64,000 nt of DNA from JBCCBV01 sp039033855 (GCA_039033855.1 JBCCBV010000001.1:429641-493640); one strand, 5' to 3'. Shown: positions 37,744-46,777, counted from the stretch's first letter. Program-made: numbers and translations. The notes: a model not told the origin generated them from the sequence alone.

Positions 37744-37775
37744 CCAAGCCAGGCCAAGCCAGGCCAAGCCAGGCC
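37744..37775. repeat. Triple 10-bp tandem repeat
   Basis: AAGCCAGGCC occurs three times perfectly at 37746-37775, with CC before it from a partial unit. It lies midway between the two divergent promoters, about 30 bp upstream of the GH99-like gene's -35. Function unknown; a spacing element or binding array is possible. Confidence 0.7.
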
Positions 37776-37805
37776 CCGCCCAGTTCCGCCCCGGAGTTCT
37801 GCCGC

Positions 37806-37834
37806 TTGTTGTTGATGCGTTTGTGCTATATTAT
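37806..37834 (+). promoter_or_regulatory. Promoter of the GH99-like/esterase genes, with possible operator
   Basis: TTGTTG (37806-37811), 17-bp spacer, TATTAT (37829-37834). GTGCTATATTATCAC (37823-37837) is an imperfect palindrome covering the -10, a plausible site for the divergent regulator. Predicted leader is about 58 bases to ATG 37899. Confidence 0.6.
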
Positions 37835-37898
37835 CACGTGTCAAAGCCACACGGGCCCCGCCTTCGCGGGACGCCCGTCGGCGTTCTGGAGTCACGCC

Positions 37899-39248
37899 AT
37901 GCCCCGCTTGCCCCTCGCGCACCGCCCCTGGACCCCGGCCCGCCCCCCCGCCTGGGCGCCCGCCTGGGCGATGCTGTTCGCCGCCCTGCTGGGGTGCGCG
38001 GGCGTCGGGCCTTCGCCTCAAGCCCAGGCCCAAGACACGGCCGCCGCGCCTTCTCCCGGGGCCCAGGCCGAGCCGAAGCGGCTGCTCATGCACTACATGC
38101 CCTGGTACCAGACGCCCGACGTCACCGGCTACTGGGGCGGTCACTGGACCGGCTGGGCCGCCGGCCACAACCCCGAGCAGATCGACGCCCAGGGCAAGCC
38201 GGACATCTGGTCGCACTACCACCCGCTCATCGGGACGTACGACTCGTCCGACCCCGACGTGCTCGAGTGCCACCTGCTGCAAATGAAGCTCGCCGGCGTC
38301 GACGGCGTCATCGTCGATTGGTACGGCATCGGCCAGGCCGCCGACTACCCGCCCAACCAGGTCGCGTCCGTCGCGCTGTTCGAGGCCTGCGCCAAGCTGG
38401 GCCTGGAGTTTTCGGTCTGCTACGAAGACCGCACCGTCGAGCAGATGATCCGAGAAGGTGAGATCACCCCTGACGCCGTGGCCGCCCACCTGACCGAAAC
38501 ATTCCAGTGGTTAGAAGAACATTGGTTCTCCGCCGAGCATTACACGCGTGTCGAGGGCCGGCCGCTGCTGCTGAACTTCGGGCCGATCTTCGTGAGCGAC
38601 CCCGCCCACTGGCGCACCGCGTTCGACGCCCTGCAGGACAAGCCGCTGTTCTTCGCTCTGCACCACCTGTGGCGCGACATCGGCGCCGACGGCGGGTTCG
38701 CCTGGGTGCATTACGACGCCTGGAAAGACGCACGCACCGAAGCGCAGGTGGTCGCCAACCTCCAAGGCGTGTTCGACCGGACCTCCAAAGACCCGACCCG
38801 GGTCATCCCCTCGGCCGTGCCCGGTTTCAAGGACGTCTACAAGAACCCGCATCCGCGGCTGCCGCACCGCAACGGCCAGACCCTGCGCGAAACCCTCCGC
38901 GCCGCCATGGCCGGCGATTCGCCCCTCGTCCAGCTCGTCACCTGGAACGATTACGGCGAGGGCACCATCTTCGAGCCCACCCACGAGTTCGGTTACCTGT
39001 TTCTCGAGATCCTCCAGGACGCCCGCCGCGCAGAGCTGGGCCCGTCGTTCGCCTACACCCACGCAGACCTGCGGCTGCCCGCGCGGCTGCTGGAACTCCG
39101 CCGAGCCGGCAACGCGCCCGCCGAACGGCTGGACCACATCTCCGCGCTGCTGCGCGACGGCCAAGTCGATGCGGCCCGCGCCGCGCTCGACGCCCTCGCC
39201 CCGGTCGCCCCGGTCGGCCCGGTCGGCGCCGACCCAGCCACGCCGTAA
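37899..39248 (+). CDS. GH99/GH71-like glycoside hydrolase lipoprotein
   Basis: 449 residues. Lipobox in MLFAALLGCAGVG (Cys near residue 33), so exported and lipid anchored. The catalytic part resembles GH99/GH71 endo-acting enzymes: LMHYMPWYQTPDVTGYWGGHW, DPDVLECHLLQMKLAGVDGV followed by IVDWYG, and VTWNDYGEGTIFEPTHEFGY, where the acidic residues fit the family's catalytic region. GH99 members cut alpha-mannan or similar; the substrate here is not known. ATG 37899 has GGAG (37888-37891). The last 60 residues are Ala/Pro/Val-rich with a PVAPVGPVG repeat. Followed 67 bp later by an esterase gene. Confidence 0.8.
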   Translation: MPRLPLAHRPWTPARPPAWAPAWAMLFAALLGCAGVGPSPQAQAQDTAAAPSPGAQAEPKRLLMHYMPWYQTPDVTGYWGGHWTGWAAGHNPEQIDAQGKPDIWSHYHPLIGTYDSSDPDVLECHLLQMKLAGVDGVIVDWYGIGQAADYPPNQVASVALFEACAKLGLEFSVCYEDRTVEQMIREGEITPDAVAAHLTETFQWLEEHWFSAEHYTRVEGRPLLLNFGPIFVSDPAHWRTAFDALQDKPLFFALHHLWRDIGADGGFAWVHYDAWKDARTEAQVVANLQGVFDRTSKDPTRVIPSAVPGFKDVYKNPHPRLPHRNGQTLRETLRAAMAGDSPLVQLVTWNDYGEGTIFEPTHEFGYLFLEILQDARRAELGPSFAYTHADLRLPARLLELRRAGNAPAERLDHISALLRDGQVDAARAALDALAPVAPVGPVGADPATP

Positions 39249-39315
39249 CCGCTCGACGAGTAGCGCGAAGGCTTACGCTGCCGCTTCCGTGCTGCGAAAA
39301 ACAAGGACACCGCCC

Positions 39316-40188
39316 ATGCGTTTAACCCTGTGGAACTGGATTGGCTGGTGCGCCGCCGTCTGCCTCACGGCCGGCCCGACCCTTGCGCAAGACCCCGCCC
39401 CGGCCGCACCACCCGCCCCTTACGCCATGACCACCGACCTCGCTTACCGCGCCGGCGACGGCCTCGACGCCTACGCCCAAGAGCGCTGCCGGCTCGATGT
39501 CTACCACCCCAAGGGTGCCCCAGGCTTCGCCACCGTCGTCTGGTTTCACGGCGGCGGACTGACCACCGGCGAGCGCTTCCTCCCCGATGCGCTGCGCGAA
39601 AAAGGCGTGGCCGTCGTGACCGTCAACTACCGATTGAGCCCGACGGTCAAGGTGCGCGACTGCATCGCCGACGCCGCCGCCGCCGTGGCTTGGACTTTCC
39701 AGAACATCGAGAACTTCGACGGCGACCCCGACCGCATCTTCGTCAGCGGCCACTCGGCCGGCGGATACCTGGCCAGCATGGTTGGGCTCGACAAGTCTTA
39801 CCTGGCCGAGCACGACATCGACGCCAACCGCATCGCCGGGCTCATCCCCCTGAGCGGCCATACCATCACCCACTTCACCGCCCGCGGCGAGCAAGGCGTG
39901 CCCGGCACGCAAGCGGTGGTCGACGCGCTGGCGCCGATCTACCACGTCCGCAACGACTCTCCACCGATGCTGCTGATCACCGGCGACCGCGACCTCGAAC
40001 TGCTCGGCCGGTACGAAGAAAACGCCTACTTCTGGCGTATGGCCCAGGTCGTCGAACACCCCGACACCGAGATCTTCGAGCTCGAAGGCTGCGACCACGG
40101 CCAGATGATGCCGCCGAGCTTCCCGCTCCTGCTGCGGTTCATCGAGCGCATCTCCAACGAACCCGCCGAAGCCAAAACGCCCGGCTGA
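39316..40188 (+). CDS. Secreted alpha/beta-hydrolase (carboxylesterase, BD-FAE-like)
   Basis: 290 residues. Signal peptide MRLTLWNWIGWCAAVCLTAG then PTLAQ. Oxyanion motif VVWFHGGGLTTGE, nucleophile Ser in VSGHSAGGYLASM, Asp in LITGDRDLELLG, His in GCDHGQMM, in the order of an esterase of the HGGG (hormone-sensitive-lipase-like or feruloyl esterase) class. ATG 39316 has AAGGAC ahead. It lies 67 bp after the GH99-like gene and is probably in the same transcript, so it may remove acyl groups from the same polysaccharide. Confidence 0.85.
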   Translation: MRLTLWNWIGWCAAVCLTAGPTLAQDPAPAAPPAPYAMTTDLAYRAGDGLDAYAQERCRLDVYHPKGAPGFATVVWFHGGGLTTGERFLPDALREKGVAVVTVNYRLSPTVKVRDCIADAAAAVAWTFQNIENFDGDPDRIFVSGHSAGGYLASMVGLDKSYLAEHDIDANRIAGLIPLSGHTITHFTARGEQGVPGTQAVVDALAPIYHVRNDSPPMLLITGDRDLELLGRYEENAYFWRMAQVVEHPDTEIFELEGCDHGQMMPPSFPLLLRFIERISNEPAEAKTPG

Positions 40189-40192
40189 AGAC

Positions 40193-40510
40193 TCACGGCT
40201 GCGACTTCGACCCGCGCTGCGCCAGCACCTGCTGGAGCGCCTGGCTCAATCGCTGGGCCGTGGCGTAGGTCATCGAAACCCGCTGACCGACCTTCACCCG
40301 CATCGTGGCGTCGGGCGAGCCGTTCTCGGCCGTGCCCTGCCCTTGGTTCGGGTTGCGCACGGGCGGCATCTGATAGGCAAAGTCCAGCGTCACTTCCTCA
40401 CCGCCGGGGTGTACGTTGAACGCGTTGGCGTAGCGGGCTTCGAGGCCGGTGTCTTCGACCTGCACCGCGATGCGGGCCTGCTTGTTGTCGGCGGCGGGAT
40501 CGTCGGCCAT
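40193..40510 (-). CDS. DUF3467 family protein
   Basis: 105 residues, acidic and basic mixed, no membrane segment. YANAFNVHPGGEEVTLDFAY followed by MPPV is the DUF3467 core, and VSMTYATAQRLSQALQQVLA is its C-terminal helix. The family is common in planctomycetes and has no known role. A strong Shine-Dalgarno GGAGG lies 8 bases before ATG 40510. It ends 4 bp from the stop of the convergent esterase gene. Confidence 0.8.
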   Translation of the reverse strand: MADDPAADNKQARIAVQVEDTGLEARYANAFNVHPGGEEVTLDFAYQMPPVRNPNQGQGTAENGSPDATMRVKVGQRVSMTYATAQRLSQALQQVLAQRGSKSQP

Positions 40511-40683
40511 GGGAGAACCTCCGGATTCGGTCGGTGAAAAAAAGAGGGAGCCTGCAGACCCAACGGCCTAAAGAAGAGGGCCGCAAGTCTATCACGCCCG
40601 AGGCTGCACCAAGAAGCGTTCCGCGGGACGGCCGCGTCCGCTCAAACCCCACAAACCGCCCCGGTACACACACTCGGACGCAT

Positions 40684-40717
40684 AAAAAAACCGCCCCCGG
40701 CGGTTGGCCAGGGGCGG
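40684..40717 (-). terminator. Rho-independent terminator of the tRNA-Asp transcript
   Basis: On the minus strand CCGCCCC (40717-40711) pairs with GGGGCGG (40697-40691), followed by seven T (40690-40684). It lies 8 bp after the tRNA 3' end. Confidence 0.85.
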
Positions 40718-40725
40718 GTTTCAGG

Positions 40726-40799
40726 CGAGGGCGACGGGGCTCGAACCCGCAACCTTCGGATCGACAGTCCGATGCTCTAACCAGTTGAGCTACGCCCCC
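40726..40799 (-). tRNA. tRNA-Asp (anticodon GTC)
   Basis: Acceptor stem GGGGGCG/CGCCCTC (one G-U), discriminator G. Anticodon stem TCGGA/TCCGA encloses loop CTGTCGA, anticodon GTC. T arm GCGGG-TTCGAGC-CCCGT with one G-U pair. CCA is not encoded. Reads GAC/GAT. Confidence 0.95.
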
Positions 40800-40951
40800 G
40801 AAAAGCGTCTTCGGGGTCCCCGACGGCCTGAACCGCGTCATCCGGGGAGCCGGGCAGTTTAGCCCAACCCCGCTCCGCGTCAAAGCGGCCCGCACCGGGC
40901 CCGGCGCCGGTCCCAACGCACCGCACTTCCGGCGGTGCGGCCTGGGGCAGC

Positions 40952-41845
40952 TCAGCCCGCCGCGCCGCTCGACACCGCCGCCACCACGTTCAGCCCGTTG
41001 AAGAGCATGTGCAGGAAGATCGGCGCCCAGATCGACCCCGTGCGTTCATAGAGCACCCCCAGCGCAAGCGAAAGCAGCGCCAGCCCCAGCCACGCCTCGG
41101 GCTCGGTTTGCAGGTGCAGCAGCATGAAGATGGCCGTGGTGACCCCGATCGCCCACCACCGCCGACCGCGCAGCACGCCCACCAGCGACGTCTGCAACAA
41201 CCCGCGGAACGCCAACTCCTCGAACACCGGAGCAATCACCACCGCCCCCAGCAGCAGAGCCGCGAAGTGCCAGGCGTCTTGACGAGCGTTGAGCAGCTGC
41301 TGCAGCGCGTCGTGCGCGATCACCGGCGTCGGACCGCCGCGGACCAGTTCCCCCACGGCCGTACTCAGCGAGCCCGCCGCAAAAAACACCGGGGCGAACA
41401 GCAGCAATGCCGCCACCGCCGCCAGCGCCTGACGCACCAGCCGACGCGGCGCCAGGCCCAGGCTGCGTTTGTCGATGGGCGAAGCCCGCAGCTTCACCCA
41501 CAGATAACCGACCACGGGCATCCACGTGACGACTTGCAACAGCGCCAGGAGCCACGCCCGTCGCGACGCCGGCACGCGCCCGTGTTCGTGCAGGCCCATC
41601 GCCTCGGCCAAGAGCCCCGACAGCAAAACGCCCGCGGCGAACGCCAGGAACGTCGCCACGAGGTCCACCCCGCCGAACACCCTGGGCCGGGGCCGGCCGC
41701 GCCGAAGCCGCTTTTCGGAGATCACGCCTCGGCGGAACAGGAACACCACCAACCCCGCCGCCACCGCCGACATCACCAGGGCGAATCCCCAGACCTGCGC
41801 CGCGGTGGGCGCGACGGGTTCGAACTCGGCCAGGCTGTGTGTCAA
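40952..41845 (-). CDS. CPBP (Abi/CAAX) family intramembrane metalloprotease
   Basis: 297 residues, about 8 membrane helices. The family motifs are FEELAFRGLLQ (EExxxR) near residue 210, LLHLQTEPEAW and the final HMLFNGLN (HxxxN-type) that bind the catalytic zinc or act as a protease. Roles include prenyl-protein processing and, in some bacteria, bacteriocin self-immunity; none is assigned here. Start TTG 41845 with AAGGGA ahead is the most plausible; there is no ATG nearby. Divergent from the SNF2 gene across 130 bp. Confidence 0.85.
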   Translation of the reverse strand: MTHSLAEFEPVAPTAAQVWGFALVMSAVAAGLVVFLFRRGVISEKRLRRGRPRPRVFGGVDLVATFLAFAAGVLLSGLLAEAMGLHEHGRVPASRRAWLLALLQVVTWMPVVGYLWVKLRASPIDKRSLGLAPRRLVRQALAAVAALLLFAPVFFAAGSLSTAVGELVRGGPTPVIAHDALQQLLNARQDAWHFAALLLGAVVIAPVFEELAFRGLLQTSLVGVLRGRRWWAIGVTTAIFMLLHLQTEPEAWLGLALLSLALGVLYERTGSIWAPIFLHMLFNGLNVVAAVSSGAAG

Positions 41846-41975
41846 AAGCGCGTTTCCCTTGAGTCACAAGCAGTATCCCCGCTACCCGGCCAGGCTGCTC
41901 GGGCGCCGCGTTGTCAGGCGAGGGGGGCCGGCCTACCCTTGTCGATTCCGCTGAGCCCGGGAGGGGCCTGATCAC

Positions 41976-44900
41976 GTGACACAACTACCGGCATGGTCGC
42001 CGTTCTTTACCGGCGAAACCCGCATGAAGGGCCGGTCTCTCGACCGGTCGGGCAAGGTCGAGCTCCGGCGCGACCGCGAGGCCGACGGCCCGCTCATTTC
42101 CGCGCGCGTCACCGACCAGGACGGCAAGTCCTACGAGGTCGAGGTCACCGCCGAAGGCCGCCACGCCGTGGCCAGCTGCGAATGCACCACGTTCGCCGCC
42201 GGGGTGTTCTGCCGACACCTCTGGGGTGCCCTGGTCGCGCTCGAACAAGCCGACGGCGCTGAAGACATCGAAGTCTGGAACCGCCTGACCAAGCTCATGC
42301 CCAGGCCGCCGCGCGCCAAGCGGCGCGAAGACACCTCGGGCGAACCGATGCGCATCTCCAACGAACCCGAGTGGGTCGGGCGCCTGTCCTTGGTGCGCCC
42401 CCCGACCACCGACGCCGAATCGGCCGCATCGGTCTTCCCCGCGCCGCGTCAGGTCTGCTACGTCGTCTTGCCCGGCGTCTCCAGCCGGCACGGCGGGCTG
42501 GTGGTCGAGGTTCGCCAACGCCAATCGACGGCCACCGGCTGGTCGCGCAGCAAGCCGCTGCGCGTTTCGCCCCAACTCGTCGGCGAGCTCGAAAACCCCG
42601 CCGACCGCGAGCTGTGCGCGCTGCTGCTCGGCGCCGCGTGGGTCAGCCCTTATGACGCCGGCGAAGCCGTGTCTTCCACCCGTGGGCACTCGATGTTCCG
42701 CCTGCCCAGCGGCAGCCGTCGGCGTGCGCTCAAAGAAATGATCCACACCGGCCGGGCCTGGGTCGACGCCGACGACGGCCAGGGCGGCGACGAGCGCCCC
42801 CTGCGCTGGGACGCCGGCAAGAACGGCCTGGACGAGCCTTGGGTCTTGTGGCTGGTCGCCCGCATGCGCGACGACGACTCGGCCCTCGATGTTGAGCTCC
42901 AAGGGCGGCGCGAAGGCAAGCGCATGGCCGTGTCTGAGCCGCTGCTGGTTCTGGGCGGGACCGACGGGGTCATCCTGTACCGCGACCGCGCCGCCGCGTT
43001 CGACGACCGCGACTCGGGCCGTTGGGTCACCCAGTTCCGCGACGGGCGTTACCTCGACGACGACGATGACGGCGCCCTGGAAGTGCCCGCCGCCGACATC
43101 CCCCGGTTCCTTGAGCGCCTTTATCTGCTGCCGAACCTGCCCGAGCTCGACCTGCCGGACGAACTCACCCGGTCCGAGGTCCAGCTCAAACCGCAGCCAC
43201 GGCTGGAGGTCTTCAGCCGCCCGACCGACACCCAGGGCCTCGAGCTGCCGCCGTCGCTCAGCAAAACCCACGTCGCCGCACGCGTCCGCTTCCAATACGG
43301 CGAAGCGTCCGTCCGGCCCGGCCAGCCCGGGCGGTTCATCAACGCCACCGGCCAGGTCGACCCCCAAGACGCCGATCCTTCCGGCTCCGCTCAAGACGGT
43401 TCACCGGTTGAACCCGCCGCCGACGCCCCCGCCGACACTGAACTCGAAGCCGCTTCGGTCGAGCCGAGCGCCCAGGCCGCTTCGGCCGTGGCGATAGAAG
43501 AAGCGCCGCAGGCAGATACCACCGCGAACGGCGCCGACCCCGAAACCACCTCAACCGCCGACGCCGATGCGCAAGCCCAGACCTCGCCCGAAACCGAGGA
43601 CACCGACCCCGTCGCAGACACGGACTCCGACGCCGGCCCGGGCCCCGGCGCCGCGCTCATCCGCAGGCACCAGCGATCCGAACGGCAGGCGCTCGCGCTC
43701 GCCGCGCGCGTCGGCCTGCGCCCCGCGGCGTCTGGCGAAGCCGACGCGCTGCTGCTGGCCTCGCGCCAGATGCCCGCCGCCGTGGCCGAGCTCTTAGACA
43801 ACGGCTGGTCCGTGGTCGCCGACCGGCAGACCGTCCGCGCCCCAGGACCCACCACCGTGTCGGTCAGCTCGGGCATCGACTGGTTCGAGCTCCGCGGGCG
43901 CGTCCGCTTCGGCGCCGGCGAAGGCGAAGACGACGCCGCCAACCAGGCCACGCTGGCCGGCGTGTTGGCCGCCGCCCGGGCCGGACGCACCTTCGTCGAA
44001 CTCGGCGACGGCGAGGTCGGCTTGCTCCCCCAAGACTGGCTCGAACGCCACGGCGCCCTGGCCGCGCTCGGCGAAGTACAAGGCGACCACCTGCGCTTCC
44101 GCACTGGCCAAGCCGCCTTGCTCGACGCCATGCTCGACGGGCAAGAGATCGACTTCGCCGACGAGGCCTTTGTCCGCATGCGTCGCCGGCTACGGCACTT
44201 CGACCGGCTCCAACCACGCGACTCGGGCCCGGGATTCCTGGGCTCGCTGCGCAGCTATCAGCAGGTCGGCCTGGGCTGGCTGGCGTTCTTGCGCTGGTTC
44301 GGCGTGGGCGGGATCCTGGCCGACGACATGGGCCTGGGCAAAACGATCCAGGTCCTGGCGATGCTCGAAAGCCGCCGGCCCGGCGTGGAGCAGGCCGAGC
44401 CCCTGCCCCCGACCGCGTCCCCGTCCGCAGGACCCGAAACCAACGGCGCCGGAGGCTCCGCCGAATCCGCAAACGGCGCCGAGATCGACGCACAAAACCA
44501 CGCGGAAGACCTCGCCGACCTGGCCGACGCCCACAACCCCGACGAGCCCGGCCGGGGCCCGTCGCTCATCGTGGCGCCGCGTTCGGTCGTCTTCAACTGG
44601 CTCGACGAAGCCCAGCGCTTCACGCCCGACCTCAAGGTCTTGCCCTACGCCGGGCCCGACCGCGCGGGCCTGCTCGAACAGATCGCCGACCACGACCTGG
44701 TGGTGACGTCCTATGGCCTGATGCGCCGCGACATCGACAAGCTCGCCGAGCAAAAATTCGACTACGTCGTGCTCGACGAGGCCCAGGCCATCAAGAACCC
44801 TAACTCGCAATCGGCCAAGGCCGCGCGGCTGCTGCCGGGCCGGCACCGGCTGGCGCTCACCGGCACGCCCATCGAGAACCACCTGGGCGACCTGTGGTCG

Positions 44901-45920
44901 ATCTTCGAGTTCCTGAACCCCGGCATGCTGGGCTCGCCGACCGCGTTCGGCGACCTGTGCCGCTCGGCCGGGCAGTCGCGCGGGCACGAGGCCGTCGACC
45001 TGCGCCGCGGCGCGTCGGCCCACACCGACGACACCCCCTCCGAAGACGACGGCGACTCGCTCGGCCAGGTGGCCGCCGCCATCCGCCCCTTTGTGCTCCG
45101 ACGCACCAAGCACCAGGTGCTGAAGGACCTGCCGGCCAAGACCGAACAAACCATCCTCTGCGAGATGGAGCCGGATCAGCGCAAGATCTACGACCGCCTG
45201 CGCGACCACTTCCGCGGCCGCCTGATCAACCAGCTCGAAGGCGCCGCCGGCGCCGGCTCCGCCCCGGCCCCCAAGCCCTCCGGCGGGAACTCGGCGTTCA
45301 TGGTCCTCGAAGCCCTGCTCCGGCTCCGCCAGACCGCCTGCCACCCCGCACTGCTGGCCAACAGCAACGGGTCCTTGCCCGGGCTCGACGGCATCGACCC
45401 CGCCGCGGCCCCGTCCGCCAAGCTCGACGTCCTCGACAGCATGCTCGAAGACATCCTGGCCGAAGGCTCCAAGGCGCTCATCTTCAGCCAGTTCACCTCG
45501 ATGCTCGCCGAGGTCCGCAAGCGATTCGACGCCCGCGGCGTCGGCTACGCCTATCTCGACGGCCAAACCCGCAACCGCAAGGACGTGGTTCAGCAGTTCC
45601 AGGAAGACGAAGACTGCCAGGTCTTCCTCATCAGTCTCAAGGCCGGCGGCGTGGGCCTGAACCTGACCGCGGCCGAGTACGTGTTCATCCTCGACCCCTG
45701 GTGGAACCCCGCCGTCGAAGCCCAGGCCATCGACCGAACCCACCGCATCGGTCAGACCCGCCCGGTGTTCGCCTACCGCCTGATCTGCGAGGACACCGTC
45801 GAGCAGCGCGTGCTCGAACTCCAGCAGCGCAAGCGCGAGCTCGCCCAGGCCGTGGTCTCGTCCGATTCCGACGTGGTGTCCAAGCTGACCCGCGAAGAGC
45901 TCGAACGGCTGCTCATCTGA
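41976..45920 (+). CDS. SWIM-domain SNF2/Swi2 helicase
   Basis: 1314 residues. SWIM zinc finger near residues 68-81 (CECTTFAAGVFCRHLW, C-x-C-x8-C-x-H). A SNF2 ATPase follows from about residue 760: GILADDMGLGKTIQVLAML (Walker A, near 783), VVLDEAQAIKNPNSQ (motif II), LTGTPIENHLGDLWSIFEFL, and C-terminal motifs GGVGLNLTAAEYVF and DRTHRIGQTRPVFAYRLI. Between them lies a low-complexity acidic Ala/Thr/Glu linker (residues about 465-560) and a helicase insert rich in Ala/Asn/Glu near residues 805-860. Bacterial SWIM-SNF2 proteins remodel DNA-protein complexes and some sit in defence loci, but no other defence gene is here. GTG 41976 follows GGGAGGGG; ATG 42024 is the alternative. Confidence 0.92.
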   Translation: MTQLPAWSPFFTGETRMKGRSLDRSGKVELRRDREADGPLISARVTDQDGKSYEVEVTAEGRHAVASCECTTFAAGVFCRHLWGALVALEQADGAEDIEVWNRLTKLMPRPPRAKRREDTSGEPMRISNEPEWVGRLSLVRPPTTDAESAASVFPAPRQVCYVVLPGVSSRHGGLVVEVRQRQSTATGWSRSKPLRVSPQLVGELENPADRELCALLLGAAWVSPYDAGEAVSSTRGHSMFRLPSGSRRRALKEMIHTGRAWVDADDGQGGDERPLRWDAGKNGLDEPWVLWLVARMRDDDSALDVELQGRREGKRMAVSEPLLVLGGTDGVILYRDRAAAFDDRDSGRWVTQFRDGRYLDDDDDGALEVPAADIPRFLERLYLLPNLPELDLPDELTRSEVQLKPQPRLEVFSRPTDTQGLELPPSLSKTHVAARVRFQYGEASVRPGQPGRFINATGQVDPQDADPSGSAQDGSPVEPAADAPADTELEAASVEPSAQAASAVAIEEAPQADTTANGADPETTSTADADAQAQTSPETEDTDPVADTDSDAGPGPGAALIRRHQRSERQALALAARVGLRPAASGEADALLLASRQMPAAVAELLDNGWSVVADRQTVRAPGPTTVSVSSGIDWFELRGRVRFGAGEGEDDAANQATLAGVLAAARAGRTFVELGDGEVGLLPQDWLERHGALAALGEVQGDHLRFRTGQAALLDAMLDGQEIDFADEAFVRMRRRLRHFDRLQPRDSGPGFLGSLRSYQQVGLGWLAFLRWFGVGGILADDMGLGKTIQVLAMLESRRPGVEQAEPLPPTASPSAGPETNGAGGSAESANGAEIDAQNHAEDLADLADAHNPDEPGRGPSLIVAPRSVVFNWLDEAQRFTPDLKVLPYAGPDRAGLLEQIADHDLVVTSYGLMRRDIDKLAEQKFDYVVLDEAQAIKNPNSQSAKAARLLPGRHRLALTGTPIENHLGDLWSIFEFLNPGMLGSPTAFGDLCRSAGQSRGHEAVDLRRGASAHTDDTPSEDDGDSLGQVAAAIRPFVLRRTKHQVLKDLPAKTEQTILCEMEPDQRKIYDRLRDHFRGRLINQLEGAAGAGSAPAPKPSGGNSAFMVLEALLRLRQTACHPALLANSNGSLPGLDGIDPAAAPSAKLDVLDSMLEDILAEGSKALIFSQFTSMLAEVRKRFDARGVGYAYLDGQTRNRKDVVQQFQEDEDCQVFLISLKAGGVGLNLTAAEYVFILDPWWNPAVEAQAIDRTHRIGQTRPVFAYRLICEDTVEQRVLELQQRKRELAQAVVSSDSDVVSKLTREELERLLI

Positions 45921-46020
45921 CGCCTGTCGCCCTTCGGCGCATACCCGCTTGACCGTTTTGGTTCATTTGATCTCGGATCGCGACATCGATCCGAGCGAAT
46001 CTTCGCGCAGGGCGAAAAAT

Positions 46021-46065
46021 CTTCTAGAAGTTGCGAGTTTGTCGCGACTCCGGCAACCGGTTGCC
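46021..46065 (+). promoter_or_regulatory. Three adjacent palindromic elements upstream of the RRM gene
   Basis: CTTCTAGAAG (46021-46030) is a perfect 10-bp palindrome. AGTTGCGA (46029-46036) and TCGCGACT (46042-46049) form an 8-bp stem with one T-G pair and a 5-base loop. GGCAACCGGTTGCC (46052-46065) is a perfect 14-bp palindrome. They span 45 bp in an AT-richer leader 121 bp before the gene start and may be RNA or protein binding sites. Confidence 0.55.
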
Positions 46066-46185
46066 CTAAACTGGGTCGGCCGTTTCGAGTTGAGAGGCGA
46101 GACGGCGTCCATCCCTGCCCAGTGCCCCACGCCGTATGCCCGCCGCGTGTGGCCGCATTCCTACAGCGGGCTTGCATCAAGAACC

Positions 46186-46704
46186 GTGATCAACATCTAC
46201 ATTGGCAACCTTCCGTACGACACCACCGCCGAAGACCTGACCCAGCTGTTCGAGGGGTTCGGAACGGTCGAAAAATCAGCGCTCGTGTTCGACCGCGAAA
46301 CCGGCCGCAGCCGCGGCTTCGGCTTCGTCGAAATGCCCGAGCCCGAGGCCGCCCGCAAGGCCATCGATAAGCTGGCCGGCGAATCGTTCCGTGGGCGCCC
46401 GCTCACCATCAACGAGGCCCGCCCGCGCGGCTCGGGCAACAGCCGCGGCGCCTATGTCAGCGCGGCCAAGCCCCCGGTGGTCGCCGCTGCCGGACACAAC
46501 GGCGGCTCCGGCCAAGACGCCGGCTACGCGCGCAACGGCTACGCCGTGGCCGCCGAGCAACCCGGCTTCATCCCCACCGAAGACGAAGACGGCCCCACCG
46601 ACCGACCCGCCCCGTCGCGCTCGGCGGAACAGGCAGACACCGCCGCTCAAACCGCGCCCAGCAACCGCGGCTACCGCAACGTGCTGCTCGACGCCGACGA
46701 CTAA
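46186..46704 (+). CDS. RRM-domain RNA-binding protein
   Basis: 172 residues. One RNA recognition motif at residues 1-80: RNP2 IYIGNLP, RNP1 GRSRGFGFVEM, with TTAEDLTQLFEGFGTV and EAARKAIDKLAGESFRGR as the helices. The second half is Gly/Ala/Pro/Asn-rich and probably disordered. Bacterial RRM proteins often respond to cold, binding single-stranded RNA; that is known of the family, not shown here. GTG 46186 is chosen because it starts INIYIGNLP directly; the longer open frame upstream crosses the palindromes and lacks similarity. The stretch from 45921 to 46185 is its leader. Confidence 0.88.
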   Translation: MINIYIGNLPYDTTAEDLTQLFEGFGTVEKSALVFDRETGRSRGFGFVEMPEPEAARKAIDKLAGESFRGRPLTINEARPRGSGNSRGAYVSAAKPPVVAAAGHNGGSGQDAGYARNGYAVAAEQPGFIPTEDEDGPTDRPAPSRSAEQADTAAQTAPSNRGYRNVLLDADD

Positions 46705-46777
46705 TCGCGCCCGCCTCGCTCGCTCACCCGCGCCGCTTTGGCTCCGCTAGGCCGTCGCCGGCTTATGCTCGCCCGCG

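Larger units (their letters stand above)
37531..37898. other. Divergent control region between regulator and GH99-like gene
   Basis: 368 bp with two sigma70-like promoters facing away from each other, a triple 10-bp tandem repeat, and two AT-rich imperfect palindromes overlapping the -10 boxes. AT-rich patches here stand out against the surrounding GC-rich DNA. Confidence 0.6.
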
